Below, in pieces: positions 33,052-40,916 of a DNA stretch of 64,000 nt (position 1 is its first letter; every line of letters starts with the position of its first letter). The position numbers and the translations under genes were made by a program. The DNA lies in the NCBI GenBank assembly GCA_036774405.1, contig DAIPBO010000016.1:1-64000 (forward strand), read 5' to 3'. The notes under the pieces are model-generated. The model made no database searches. It was given only the letters and a program-made list of their open reading frames with translations, and was not told where the DNA came from. This DNA comes from JAAYDS01 sp012729155 (GTDB lineage: Bacteria > Chloroflexota > Anaerolineae > UBA1429).

Positions 33052-33789
33052 CTACCCTCTGGCCAGCGCGAGCCAGTCGGCGGCCACGGCGGCGGGCACC
33101 GCGAGTTGGGCGGCCAGAGCGGCGGCATCGCGCGGGGCGCCGGCGGTCAGCAGCGCCTCGATGCGCGCCACGCCGGCCTCTTCGGCGGGGGCGCTCACAT
33201 ACAGGCCCGCCTCGGGATAGTCGCGCCCCGCCAGATCGCCGGCCGCCTCGAGATCGGCCAGTTGCGTGCGCACGGTCACCTCGGCCCAGCCCAGCGCCCG
33301 CGCGGCGTCGCGATAGCGCAGCAGCCCGCCCTGCGCCGTCAAATGCGCGAGCAGGCGCTGCCCGCGGGCGCGCTCGCGCTCTTGCCGCAGATACTCGGGC
33401 GTCTGCCGCGCCGCCAGCAACGGCACCATGGCCAGCAGCAGCGCCAGCGGGCCCAGGCAGAGCAGGTTCAGGCCGCCGGCCTCGGCGGGCGAGAGGGCGG
33501 CCAGGCCCATCATCAGCAGCGCCAGCAGCACGGCCGGCAGGCTCAGCGTCAGGCGCGCCGGCGGGCGACGCTCGCGCAGCGCCGCCAGCACCAGGATCAG
33601 CAAGCACACCGGCGCCACGATAAAGGCGAGCACACCGGCCACGCTGGGCCAGCGCAGGGCGGGGTCGGCGCGGGTGAGGCCATAGACCAGCGCGGCCAGG
33701 CAGCCGGCGACGAACAGGCCAGCGGCGATGAGGCCGGCCAGGCGCGGGCCGCGCGATGGGCAAAAGGGCGAGGCGGTGTGGTCGTTCAT
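33052..33789 (-). CDS. Membrane protein with C-terminal winged-helix domain
   Basis: A 245-aa protein. Residues about 20-135 hold four hydrophobic helices. After a charged linker (RQERERARGQRLLAHL) comes a winged-helix-like domain: RYRDAARALGWAEVTVRTQL, then ADLEAAGDLAG. A second helical repeat near the end (RDAAALAAQLAVPAAVAADW) is similar. A membrane-tethered DNA-binding or protein-binding regulator is possible. Its gene ends one base before the GH105 start. No ribosome site precedes ATG 33789, and the promoter sits directly upstream, so a leaderless message is likely. This also decides against the longer frame to 33891. Confidence 0.65.
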   Translation of the reverse strand: MNDHTASPFCPSRGPRLAGLIAAGLFVAGCLAALVYGLTRADPALRWPSVAGVLAFIVAPVCLLILVLAALRERRPPARLTLSLPAVLLALLMMGLAALSPAEAGGLNLLCLGPLALLLAMVPLLAARQTPEYLRQERERARGQRLLAHLTAQGGLLRYRDAARALGWAEVTVRTQLADLEAAGDLAGRDYPEAGLYVSAPAEEAGVARIEALLTAGAPRDAAALAAQLAVPAAVAADWLALARG

Positions 33790-33796
33790 TTGGGGG

Positions 33797-33825
33797 ATGA
33801 TAGCAGGGTGAGGCGGGGGCGGCAA
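33797..33825 (-). promoter_or_regulatory. Promoter placing +1 at ATG 33789 (leaderless)
   Basis: On the minus strand TTGCCG (33825-33820), 17 bp, TATCAT (33802-33797) with TGC before it, and 7 nt to the ATG. Confidence 0.55.
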
Positions 33826-33833
33826 GCCCCCCC

Positions 33834-34466
33834 TCACCCCCACACCACCAGATCGTACGCCGCGGGCGGGCGCACGGCGCCGAAATACCACGCCTGAAAG
33901 ACATCCCAGCGGCGGCGCCAGGCGGCCAGAAAGGCGACCTCTTCGCGGGCGGCCAGGCGCTGCAGGCGCACGGCGTCGGGGGCCTGCACCAGCACGGTGA
34001 GCGCCAGCAGGTCGTCGAGCGGGCCGGCCGTCACCCCCAGCCCCTCGACCAGCACCACCGCCGCGGGCGCCAGCGTGCTGGCCTCGGCCCGCAGGCCATA
34101 GGTGCCGTCGGCACGCAGGCCAGCCACAAAGTCAAAGGCGTGCCAGCGCGCCACGCGGCCGGCCAGCAGCGGCTCGAGGGCGCAGTGGCGCACCCGCTGC
34201 CAGTGCCACAGGCGCGCCAGCCGCTGATCGAAGGGCATGGCATCCCAGCAGGCGTCGGGGATGTCGGCGGCATAAAAATCGTCCAGCGGCAGATGCGCGG
34301 CGCTGGGCAGGTGCGCGACCAGCCGTTGCGCCAGGGTCGATTTGCCGGCGCCGCTGGGGCCATCGAGCGCCACGATGAGCGGGCGCGCCAGCGTGGGGCG
34401 GCGCGCAGCGATGGCCTGCGTCAGGGCGGCCAGGGCGTCGGGAGGTGTGGCGGCGTCAGCGGCCAT
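33834..34466 (-). CDS. Uridine-kinase-like P-loop kinase
   Basis: A 210-aa P-loop protein of the uridine kinase/phosphoribulokinase family. Walker A is DGPSGAGKSTLAQRL (residues about 35-49), followed by the substrate motif PLDDFYAAD. A Walker B-like strand is VVLVEGLGVTAG. LQRLAAREEVAF fits the lid region. It could phosphorylate a nucleoside, pantothenate or another small alcohol. The start overlaps the end of the GT39 gene by 11 bp, so it is the distal gene of that transcript. RNA-pathway partners are absent, so the substrate is uncertain. Confidence 0.82.
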   Translation of the reverse strand: MAADAATPPDALAALTQAIAARRPTLARPLIVALDGPSGAGKSTLAQRLVAHLPSAAHLPLDDFYAADIPDACWDAMPFDQRLARLWHWQRVRHCALEPLLAGRVARWHAFDFVAGLRADGTYGLRAEASTLAPAAVVLVEGLGVTAGPLDDLLALTVLVQAPDAVRLQRLAAREEVAFLAAWRRRWDVFQAWYFGAVRPPAAYDLVVWG

Positions 34467-36423
34467 GCGGCAGCGGCTGGCGCAGCTCGAGGCGCAACTC
34501 GCCGTCCTCGAGCGCCTCTACCGGCGCCGTGCGCGCAGCGATGACCTCGCCCAGCGCCTCGCCATGCTCGCCGCGCGAGCGAGGGTACACCAGCCACCAG
34601 ACGCGCTCGGCGCCCGCCAGCGCGGCGTCTAGCGCGGCCAGGGCGGCCTCGGGCGCGGCGTCATCGTCGGGCAGCCACAGCGGCGCCGCACCGGCATAGC
34701 CACGCGTCACCAGGCTCTCGATCTCGGCCACCACCAGGTCGGTGGGCGCGGCCTCGGCGTTGAGGCGCGTCAGGGCGGCCTCGGGGCGCTCGGTGGCATA
34801 GATGTGCGCATAGGGCACGCCCAGCAGCGTCACCGTGTGCCACGGCTCGCGGTCGCGGTAGGTGTGCCACAGGCTCCAGTCGGGGCGCTTTTGCCACTGG
34901 TCGATGTAAAAGACCACATGGTCGGCGCGGTAGACGTGGTCATAGCTCAGGCTGGCGCTCTCGCCGTCAAAGTAAGGCTCAAAGGCCTCGCGATAGCCGG
35001 TGGCCACCACCAGCCGCTCGGCGTCTGGCAGGGTGTTGAGCTGACGCGCCGCCTGATCGAGCCCCTCGCCCAGGCCGATGTCGATGACGCGCGCCGCCAC
35101 GCGCGGCCCGCCGGTGAGCCAGTTGTAGGCAGCCACATAGTAGGGCGCCGTGGGCAAGATGGCCGCCAGCGCCAGCAGCGGCAACCCCAGCAGCGCGCTC
35201 TGGGGCAGCCAGCCCGCTCGCAGGCGCGGCCAGCGTTGCAGCGCCGCGCGCCCCAGCCGCCACCAGACCAGCCCCGCCGCCACGTCGATGGGCGCAAAGG
35301 CCGTCAGGATGTAGCGCCCCGCCTGTTTGACGCCCAGCGACATGATGACGAGAAACGCCGCGGCATAGAGCAGCCAGGGGCCCAGCTCGCGGCGGGCCTC
35401 GCGGCTGGCGGCGGCCCAGCCCAGCGCCAGCAGCAGCCCGGGCAGCGTCAACGGCGTGAGCCGAAAGACCAGCGTCAGCGCATAGAGCAGCGGCGTGGCG
35501 GCGGCCTCGCGCACGGCCCCCAGCAGCAGGTGCACGCTGCCCGTCTCGGCCTGGTCGAGCATGAACGAGACGTCGGCCAGCACAGCGCCGATGGCCTGCC
35601 GCGGCGCCACCCACAGCACCGGCCAGATGGCCGCCACCGTGCCCAGCATCGCCATGGTGAACAGGCCCAGGTCGACGGCCCAGCGGCCCAGCCACCGGCC
35701 CTGCGCCCGCAACCGCCGCGCCCGCCAGCCCAGCAACGCGGCGGCCAGCAGCCAGGCATAGGCGCCAGGGAGCTTTTCGGCCAGCGCCAGCCCACCGATG
35801 ATGCCGGCCACCGGCAGCAGCCAGCGCCGCCCGCCGCGGGCATAGAGCGCCAGCAGCAACGCCGCGGCCAGCACGGCGTGGGCCACCACGCCCTCGTTGT
35901 GGGCCAGGCGCGAGTGGGCCAGCAGATACGGGTCAAAGGCCAGCAGCGCCACCGGCCACACGGCCCGCCGCGCACCATACAGCCGCCACAGGCCCAGCGC
36001 GCTCACCGCCAGCAGCCCCCAGGTGATGAGCGCATAGCCGCGGTGCAACTGGGTGATGAGCGTCAGCTCGTCGAGCACGCAGGCGCCCGGGTCGTCGGCG
36101 GGGCGGATGGTGACCGTGGGGCACAGCTGCCCGTGGCGCTGCCAGCTCTGGCCCGCCGCAGAGGCCGCGCCGATCCACAGGGTGATGACGGCGGGGTGCG
36201 CCGACTGAAAGGTCTGCTCGAGCTGGCCCTGACTGATGGCATTGTAGAACGCGGTGGCGCGCTTGGCGTATTTCTGCTCGTCGACGGCGGCAAAGGCGCC
36301 CACGTCGATCAACCGCAGCAGCAGCGCCAACAGCAGCGTGCCCGCCAGCAACAGGCGCGGCAGGTCAACGGTGCGGGGCGCCTTGCGCGCGGGGGGCGAT
36401 GATGGGGTTGCGCTGGGCGCCAT
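34456..36423 (-). CDS. Large GT39-type membrane glycosyltransferase
   Basis: A 655-aa multi-pass protein of the GT-C/PMT class. The first helix is followed by the acidic loop GAFAAVDEQKYAKRATAFYN (about residues 48-67), where the Asp-Glu pair is the probable catalytic site. About eleven further helices extend to residue 450. The C-terminal part (about 460-655) is an outward soluble domain that includes VVATGYREAFEPYFDGE. It would add sugars from a lipid carrier to a surface acceptor. ATG 36423 has GAGGAG at about 10 nt. It lies downstream of the sugar isomerase gene with a hairpin between them, so transcription may be partly separated. Confidence 0.85.
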   Translation of the reverse strand: MAPSATPSSPPARKAPRTVDLPRLLLAGTLLLALLLRLIDVGAFAAVDEQKYAKRATAFYNAISQGQLEQTFQSAHPAVITLWIGAASAAGQSWQRHGQLCPTVTIRPADDPGACVLDELTLITQLHRGYALITWGLLAVSALGLWRLYGARRAVWPVALLAFDPYLLAHSRLAHNEGVVAHAVLAAALLLALYARGGRRWLLPVAGIIGGLALAEKLPGAYAWLLAAALLGWRARRLRAQGRWLGRWAVDLGLFTMAMLGTVAAIWPVLWVAPRQAIGAVLADVSFMLDQAETGSVHLLLGAVREAAATPLLYALTLVFRLTPLTLPGLLLALGWAAASREARRELGPWLLYAAAFLVIMSLGVKQAGRYILTAFAPIDVAAGLVWWRLGRAALQRWPRLRAGWLPQSALLGLPLLALAAILPTAPYYVAAYNWLTGGPRVAARVIDIGLGEGLDQAARQLNTLPDAERLVVATGYREAFEPYFDGESASLSYDHVYRADHVVFYIDQWQKRPDWSLWHTYRDREPWHTVTLLGVPYAHIYATERPEAALTRLNAEAAPTDLVVAEIESLVTRGYAGAAPLWLPDDDAAPEAALAALDAALAGAERVWWLVYPRSRGEHGEALGEVIAARTAPVEALEDGELRLELRQPLPHGR

Positions 36424-36459
36424 GGTCAAGCTAGCTCCTCTCGGCTGGTGCGCGCACAG

Positions 36460-36490
36460 GGCGCGGCCCAGGGTTGGCCTGGGCCGCGCC
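36460..36490 (-). terminator. 13-bp hairpin between isomerase and GT39 genes
   Basis: GGCGCGGCCCAGG (36460-36472) pairs perfectly with 36478-36490 around a 5-nt loop. It follows the stop at 36500 of the minus-strand isomerase gene. No T-run follows, so it may attenuate rather than end transcription. Confidence 0.6.
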
Positions 36491-36499
36491 GGTTGGCGG

Positions 36500-37270
36500 C
36501 TAGCTGAGCCCCATGGCCACCAGGTTGCGATAGCTGATGGCCAGCGACTCGAACGGGTCGCGCCCGTATGAACTATCTTGCTCGACAAAGTACCACTCGA
36601 CGCCGATCTCTTGGGCGGCTGCCAGGATGGGCGGCCAGTTGAGGTTGCCCTCGCCGATCTCGGCAAAGCGCTGCTCGCGCTCGGGGGTGATGGCCATATC
36701 TTTGAGGTGCAGCAGCGGCATGCGCCCCGCGCAGCGCCTCACATAGTCGGCCGGATCGGCGCCACCGTGCTGCACCCAGTAGACGTCGAGCTCCATCTTG
36801 AGCTGATCGGGCGTGGTGGCCTCGAGCAGCAGGTCGATCCAGCGGCGGCCATCGTGCCTGGCGAACTCGTGGCTGTGGTTGTGATACGAAAAGTCCATGC
36901 CGGCGCTGGCCAGCTTGTCGGCCACGGGGGCCAGCTCGTCGGCAAAGCGCTTGAGGCCATCGATGCTGTAATAGTGGCCGGGCAGGCCACCGATGGCCGG
37001 GTGCACGCAGCCCCAGGCCTGGTGCTCGACGATGAGCTGGTCGAGGTCGGTCAGAAAGCGATCCCACGAGACGTGCGTCGAGGCCACAGTGAGGCCGTTG
37101 TCTTTGACGAGCTGGGCCACCTGGCGATAGTCCACGTCGCCAAAGCCCGAGATCTGCACGGCGGTGTAGCCGATATCGCGCACCTTTTTGAGCGCATCGG
37201 CCACGCCCTCGATGGTCTGGGTGAACTCGCGCACGGTGTAGAGCTGTGCGGCAACCACATGTTCGAGCAT
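36500..37270 (-). CDS. Sugar phosphate isomerase/epimerase (AP-endonuclease-2-like TIM barrel)
   Basis: A 256-aa xylose-isomerase-like TIM barrel, related to IolE/IolI and hydroxypyruvate isomerase. The metal site is built from acidic and His residues visible in LASAGMDFSYHNHSHEF, MELDVYWVQHGG, LLHLKDMA and YFVEQDSS. It probably interconverts keto-sugars or inositol intermediates. GGAGGG precedes ATG 37270. The nearby cupin and two Gfo/Idh oxidoreductases on the same strand fit a sugar or inositol catabolic block. There is no signal peptide. Confidence 0.88.
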   Translation of the reverse strand: MLEHVVAAQLYTVREFTQTIEGVADALKKVRDIGYTAVQISGFGDVDYRQVAQLVKDNGLTVASTHVSWDRFLTDLDQLIVEHQAWGCVHPAIGGLPGHYYSIDGLKRFADELAPVADKLASAGMDFSYHNHSHEFARHDGRRWIDLLLEATTPDQLKMELDVYWVQHGGADPADYVRRCAGRMPLLHLKDMAITPEREQRFAEIGEGNLNWPPILAAAQEIGVEWYFVEQDSSYGRDPFESLAISYRNLVAMGLS

Positions 37271-37357
37271 GGTATCCCTCCATCGGGTAACGTCGGCCCA
37301 CGACGGGGCCGTTGCGTCTGACTGTAGCACAGGGTGCGCGCCGGGCGCAACTGGCCG

Positions 37358-37870
37358 CTAACCGCGCTGGCCGGGCGGCCCGACGGTCTCCTCGGGCCAG
37401 TGGGCGGCCGGGTCTTGCTCGCCGTCATAGTAATCCAGTGGCTCGGGGCGCACAAAGATGCGCAGCGGCAGCAGCCCCACCTTGCCCGAGTCGGGGTACT
37501 CGCAGACGTCGGCCTCGGCCACGGTGGTCAGGTCCAGATAGCGGCAGGGGGCGCCGCTGTGGTTATAGAGCTGATGTGCGCTGGCTGGCCCCGTCTCGAA
37601 CAGCAAGAGGTCGCCGGCGCGCACCACCCGCAGGCCGTCGGGGGTGCGCAGGGTGGCCTCGCCCTCGACGATGAGGAACACCTCTTCGATGTGATGGTGA
37701 AAGTGGTAGGGGTAAGAAAAGCGCCTCGGCGACAACGAGCGCAGGTTGAGCCGCAGCCGCGCCAGGCCCGCTGCGGCCGCCAGGTCGGCGCTGGCCTGCC
37801 ATTGAAAGGCGTCTGGCGCGCCCTGCCGCGGGGCCAGGGGCACCTGGGGCAGATGGACGATGCTGGGCAT
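37358..37870 (-). CDS. Cupin-domain protein
   Basis: A 170-aa single-domain cupin. Motif 1 is PYHFHHHIEEVFLIVEGEAT (about residues 54-73) with three metal-binding histidines and a Glu. Motif 2 is GDLLLFETGPASAHQLYN. Cupins of this type bind a metal and often act as sugar isomerases or ligand sensors. GGAGG precedes ATG 37870. It sits between the isomerase and a Gfo/Idh gene on the same strand with gaps of 87 and 95 bp, consistent with a shared catabolic role. The exact reaction is unknown. Confidence 0.85.
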   Translation of the reverse strand: MPSIVHLPQVPLAPRQGAPDAFQWQASADLAAAAGLARLRLNLRSLSPRRFSYPYHFHHHIEEVFLIVEGEATLRTPDGLRVVRAGDLLLFETGPASAHQLYNHSGAPCRYLDLTTVAEADVCEYPDSGKVGLLPLRIFVRPEPLDYYDGEQDPAAHWPEETVGPPGQRG

Positions 37871-37965
37871 GGCTCACCTCCATTGCAGGCCGTCGGGCCG
37901 ATGACGTGCGCGTGCTGACGTTACCACGGGCGAGCGCCCCACCCCAAAGCGGCGGGGCCGCCAGG

Positions 37966-38892
37966 CTAGGCGCCCGCCTGGCGCCGCACCTCGGCCAGGT
38001 ACACCGCGCGACCCTCGGCCTGGCTGCTGATGGCCGCCTGCATCAAGGCCATCATCTCCAGCGTCTCGTCGAGGGGCACAGGCGCGGCCCCCGTCTGGAA
38101 AAAGGGCACGATCTGCCGCAAGAGCTGCGCATAGAGCGGCACGTCTTGCGAGTATTGCACCTGGCCGATGCGCTCGGCGCCGAACACGGTGGCGCCATAG
38201 CCGTGCTCGCCGGCGCGCGTGCCGCGCACGGTGCCCAGGCGGCCGTCGGCCCAGTAGCCCACCACCAGATCGGCGTCGGGGCTGTGGTGCGCCATCACGC
38301 GCTCGCAGCCGGGGCCCATAAAGGTATAGAGCGTCTCGACGCCATGCACGCCATACCAAAAGAACCCGGGGTTGGTGGGCTCGAGGCTGGCGGGGCTAAA
38401 GGCATCGCAGCCCAGCACCGCGCCCAGCGTGGGGTCGGCCCGCAGCGCGGCGATGTTGGCATCATAGCGCAGCGACGACGCCGAAAAGAGCGGGCAGCCC
38501 GCCTCGCGCGCCAGCCGGGCGATCTCGGCGGCGTCGGCATAGTTGTGGGCCAGCGGTTTGTCGATATAGAGCGGCTTGCCCGCGGCGATGACGGGGCGCG
38601 CCTCGGGCAGGTGTCGCCGCCCGTCCACGCTCTCGAGCAGCACCGCGTCTACCTGCTCGAGCAGGGCCGCGATCGAGTCGACCATGGCCACGCCCAGCGG
38701 CGTCACGTCGCTGATGAACCCATCGACGCGGCCAGCGCTCGAGGCGATGTCGGCGCTGTAGCTGGGATAGGCGGCCACCATGCGCCCACCGGGCACGTGG
38801 TGCGGGTGGCTGCTGTCGTTGAGCAGGCGGGCAAAGGCCGGCACGTGCGACGTGTCTAGGCCGATGACGCCGATGCGCAGGTCTGCGGTCAT
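37966..38892 (-). CDS. Gfo/Idh/MocA-family oxidoreductase 1
   Basis: A 308-aa NAD(P)-dependent sugar dehydrogenase-like protein. The Rossmann start LRIGVIGLDTSHVPAFARLL is modified from the usual GxGxxG to GLDTSH, so cofactor binding may differ from the norm. The catalytic-type motif KPLYIDKPLAHN keeps the conserved Lys-Pro. GFFWYGVHGVETLYTFMG contains the expected His. AAAGGAG precedes ATG 38892. It starts 13 bp after the stop of the second oxidoreductase, so the two are cotranscribed. Confidence 0.85.
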   Translation of the reverse strand: MTADLRIGVIGLDTSHVPAFARLLNDSSHPHHVPGGRMVAAYPSYSADIASSAGRVDGFISDVTPLGVAMVDSIAALLEQVDAVLLESVDGRRHLPEARPVIAAGKPLYIDKPLAHNYADAAEIARLAREAGCPLFSASSLRYDANIAALRADPTLGAVLGCDAFSPASLEPTNPGFFWYGVHGVETLYTFMGPGCERVMAHHSPDADLVVGYWADGRLGTVRGTRAGEHGYGATVFGAERIGQVQYSQDVPLYAQLLRQIVPFFQTGAAPVPLDETLEMMALMQAAISSQAEGRAVYLAEVRRQAGA

Positions 38893-38905
38893 GCAGGGGC
38901 TCCTT

Positions 38906-39910
38906 TCAGAGGCAATAGTCGGCCTGGCTGATGGGCACTGGCTGGCCCGTGGCCAGCGATGCCACGGCGGCAAAGCTCAACAGCGCGGCGCGCAGCGCCT
39001 GCGGCAGGCCGTTGGGCGCCGGCGCCCCCGCGCGGATGGCCCGCGCAAAGGCCGCCAGCTCGTCGCGGTGGCCTTTGTCTTGCCGGGGCAGCGTCAGCTC
39101 GCGGTCGCCCGCGGGCGTCAGGTCGCGGTAGGTGAGGCGGGTAAAGTCGTCGATCCACAGGGCGCGGCCCGCGCAATAGACCTCGGTCGACTCTTTGGGA
39201 AAGCGCGCACTGCCGTCGCTGGCCACCAGCGTGGTGCCCACCGAGCCATCGGCAAAGGTGAGAGTCACGATGCCGCTATCGGCGATGTGCACGCGCGACG
39301 GGTCTAGAAAGGTGCCCCCCGCAGCAAACACCTGCACCGGCGGCGCGGGCATCAGCTCGCAGATCAGGTCAAAAATGTGGCAGCCCTCGCCCACAAAGCG
39401 GCCGCCGCCGATGGCGGGGTCGTGCGTCCAGTGCTCGGCCGGGAAGGGCGCCTGTAGCCGGTGATAGACGAGGCGTTTGTCGCTATAGGGCGCCAGCAGG
39501 CGGCGCGCCTCGACCACCAGCGGCGCCAGCCCGCGGTTGTAGCCCACCGAATAGACCACGCCGGCCGCCTGCACCGCGGCCACCACCTGGCAGCACTCGT
39601 CGGCGCTCAGGCCCATGGGCTTTTCGCAAAAGACGTGCTTGCCGGCCTGCGCGGCGGCCACGCTCAGCGCGGCGTGGGTATCGTGGCGGGTGGTGATGAT
39701 CACCGCCTCGATGTCGGCGTCGGCCAGCACCTGCGCGGCGTTGTCGGTGGCATAGGCGGCGCCGGCGGCCCCGCGCACGCCCCGCGCAGCCGCCAGGTCC
39801 AGGTCGCACACGCCCACCACCTGAAAGGCCCCGCTGGCCAGCAGTAGGGGCAGGTGCGTGTGCCGCAAGAAGCTGCCACAACCGATCAAACCCACGCGGA
39901 TGGGAGACAT
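38906..39910 (-). CDS. Gfo/Idh/MocA-family oxidoreductase 2
   Basis: A 334-aa classical Gfo/Idh/MocA dehydrogenase. The N-terminus has the intact dinucleotide motif VGLIGCGSFLRHTHLPLL. VFCEKPMGLSADE holds the catalytic Glu-Lys-Pro. The substrate domain includes GEGCHIFDLICELM with the conserved His-x-x-Asp. It should oxidise a sugar, inositol or amino-sugar hydroxyl with NAD(P). It begins one base after the stop of the nitrilase gene and ends 13 bp before the first oxidoreductase, forming a compact three-gene unit. Confidence 0.9.
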   Translation of the reverse strand: MSPIRVGLIGCGSFLRHTHLPLLLASGAFQVVGVCDLDLAAARGVRGAAGAAYATDNAAQVLADADIEAVIITTRHDTHAALSVAAAQAGKHVFCEKPMGLSADECCQVVAAVQAAGVVYSVGYNRGLAPLVVEARRLLAPYSDKRLVYHRLQAPFPAEHWTHDPAIGGGRFVGEGCHIFDLICELMPAPPVQVFAAGGTFLDPSRVHIADSGIVTLTFADGSVGTTLVASDGSARFPKESTEVYCAGRALWIDDFTRLTYRDLTPAGDRELTLPRQDKGHRDELAAFARAIRAGAPAPNGLPQALRAALLSFAAVASLATGQPVPISQADYCL

Positions 39911-39911
39911 A

Positions 39912-40820
39912 TCAGCCCCTTTCGACGCTGCGGGCGGCATCTTGAGCGGCGCCGGCCCGCGCAATGTACTGGCGATAGGTGAGCAGATCGAACTCGGCGA
40001 TCACCTCGGCGATGGTCAGGTCGTGGTCGTTGGGCGTCAGCACGAACCAGGCCTCGTCGCCGTAGGTCTCGACGCGCAGACGGCTGCCATAGCGCGAGAC
40101 GATATCGGGCAGCAGGTGGCCCTGCTCATCCCAGTGAAAGACGGTGCGCTCGAGGTCGATGGTGGCGGCGGCCCAGGCCGTAAAGCGGTCGGTGCGCGCC
40201 AGCCACTCGCCGGTGTTGCTGATGACGCCCGACTGCAGCGTGCGGATGGCCGGCACAATGGCCACGGTGTAGGTGGCGGCCAGCGCCGTGAGCAGCCGCC
40301 CCGCGGCAAAGGCCGAGGGAAACAGGATCAGGTCGGCGCCCTGCGCGGCCAGGCTGGCCCAGCCCTCGGGCCAGTTGGCGTCAAAGCAGATCTGCCCGCC
40401 GATGCGCCCCAGCGGCGTGTCGATGGGCGCCTGGTCGAGCGCCCCTGGCGTGATCTGCCAGCCCAGCTCGCCCTCGGTGGGGTGCATCTTGTCATAGTGG
40501 CCCAGCTCGGCGCCATCGGGGGCCACCACCACCATGCTGTTATAGAGGCGGCCGTCGCGCTCTTGATAGAGGCAGCCGGCCACGAGGGCATGGTGGCGCT
40601 CGGCGAGCTGTTGCAGGTGGTCGAGCGGCTGCGGCTCGGCGGGGCCACGGTCTGGCAGGCCGCCGGTGAGATAGATCTCGGGCAACACCAGCAGGTCTGG
40701 CCGCAAGGGTGACACCTGCGCGGCCAGGGCGTCGACGTGGCGGCGATTCTGTTCGGCGGTGAGGGGGTGGCGCTGCTCGAGCGCCATCGACAGAGCAGCC
40801 ACGGTGATGCTGCGAGCCAT
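39912..40820 (-). CDS. Nitrilase-superfamily carbon-nitrogen hydrolase
   Basis: A 302-aa amidase of the nitrilase superfamily. The Glu-Lys-Cys triad is visible: Glu48 (LVLPEIYLTGG), Lys111 (GHYDKMHPTEGE) and Cys145 (GGQICFDANWPEG). It should hydrolyse a C-N bond of an amide or carbamoyl compound in the cytoplasm. GGAGG precedes ATG 40820. It heads the minus-strand unit with the two Gfo/Idh genes and has its own promoter. The pairing with sugar dehydrogenases suggests breakdown of an amidated sugar or inositol derivative, which is inference. Confidence 0.9.
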   Translation of the reverse strand: MARSITVAALSMALEQRHPLTAEQNRRHVDALAAQVSPLRPDLLVLPEIYLTGGLPDRGPAEPQPLDHLQQLAERHHALVAGCLYQERDGRLYNSMVVVAPDGAELGHYDKMHPTEGELGWQITPGALDQAPIDTPLGRIGGQICFDANWPEGWASLAAQGADLILFPSAFAAGRLLTALAATYTVAIVPAIRTLQSGVISNTGEWLARTDRFTAWAAATIDLERTVFHWDEQGHLLPDIVSRYGSRLRVETYGDEAWFVLTPNDHDLTIAEVIAEFDLLTYRQYIARAGAAQDAARSVERG

Positions 40821-40850
40821 GGGCGCCTCCGTTGGCCAGATGGTGCCGCC

Positions 40851-40879
40851 AGTATAGAGCGCCCGCGGCGCAGGCGCAA
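40851..40879 (-). promoter_or_regulatory. Promoter of the nitrilase-Gfo/Idh unit
   Basis: On the minus strand TTGCGC (40879-40874), 17 bp, TATACT (40856-40851), 30 bp before ATG 40820. Confidence 0.5.
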
Positions 40880-40916
40880 GGGTGCGCGGCGTCGCGTTGC
40901 CTGCGGGCGTGGGGGC

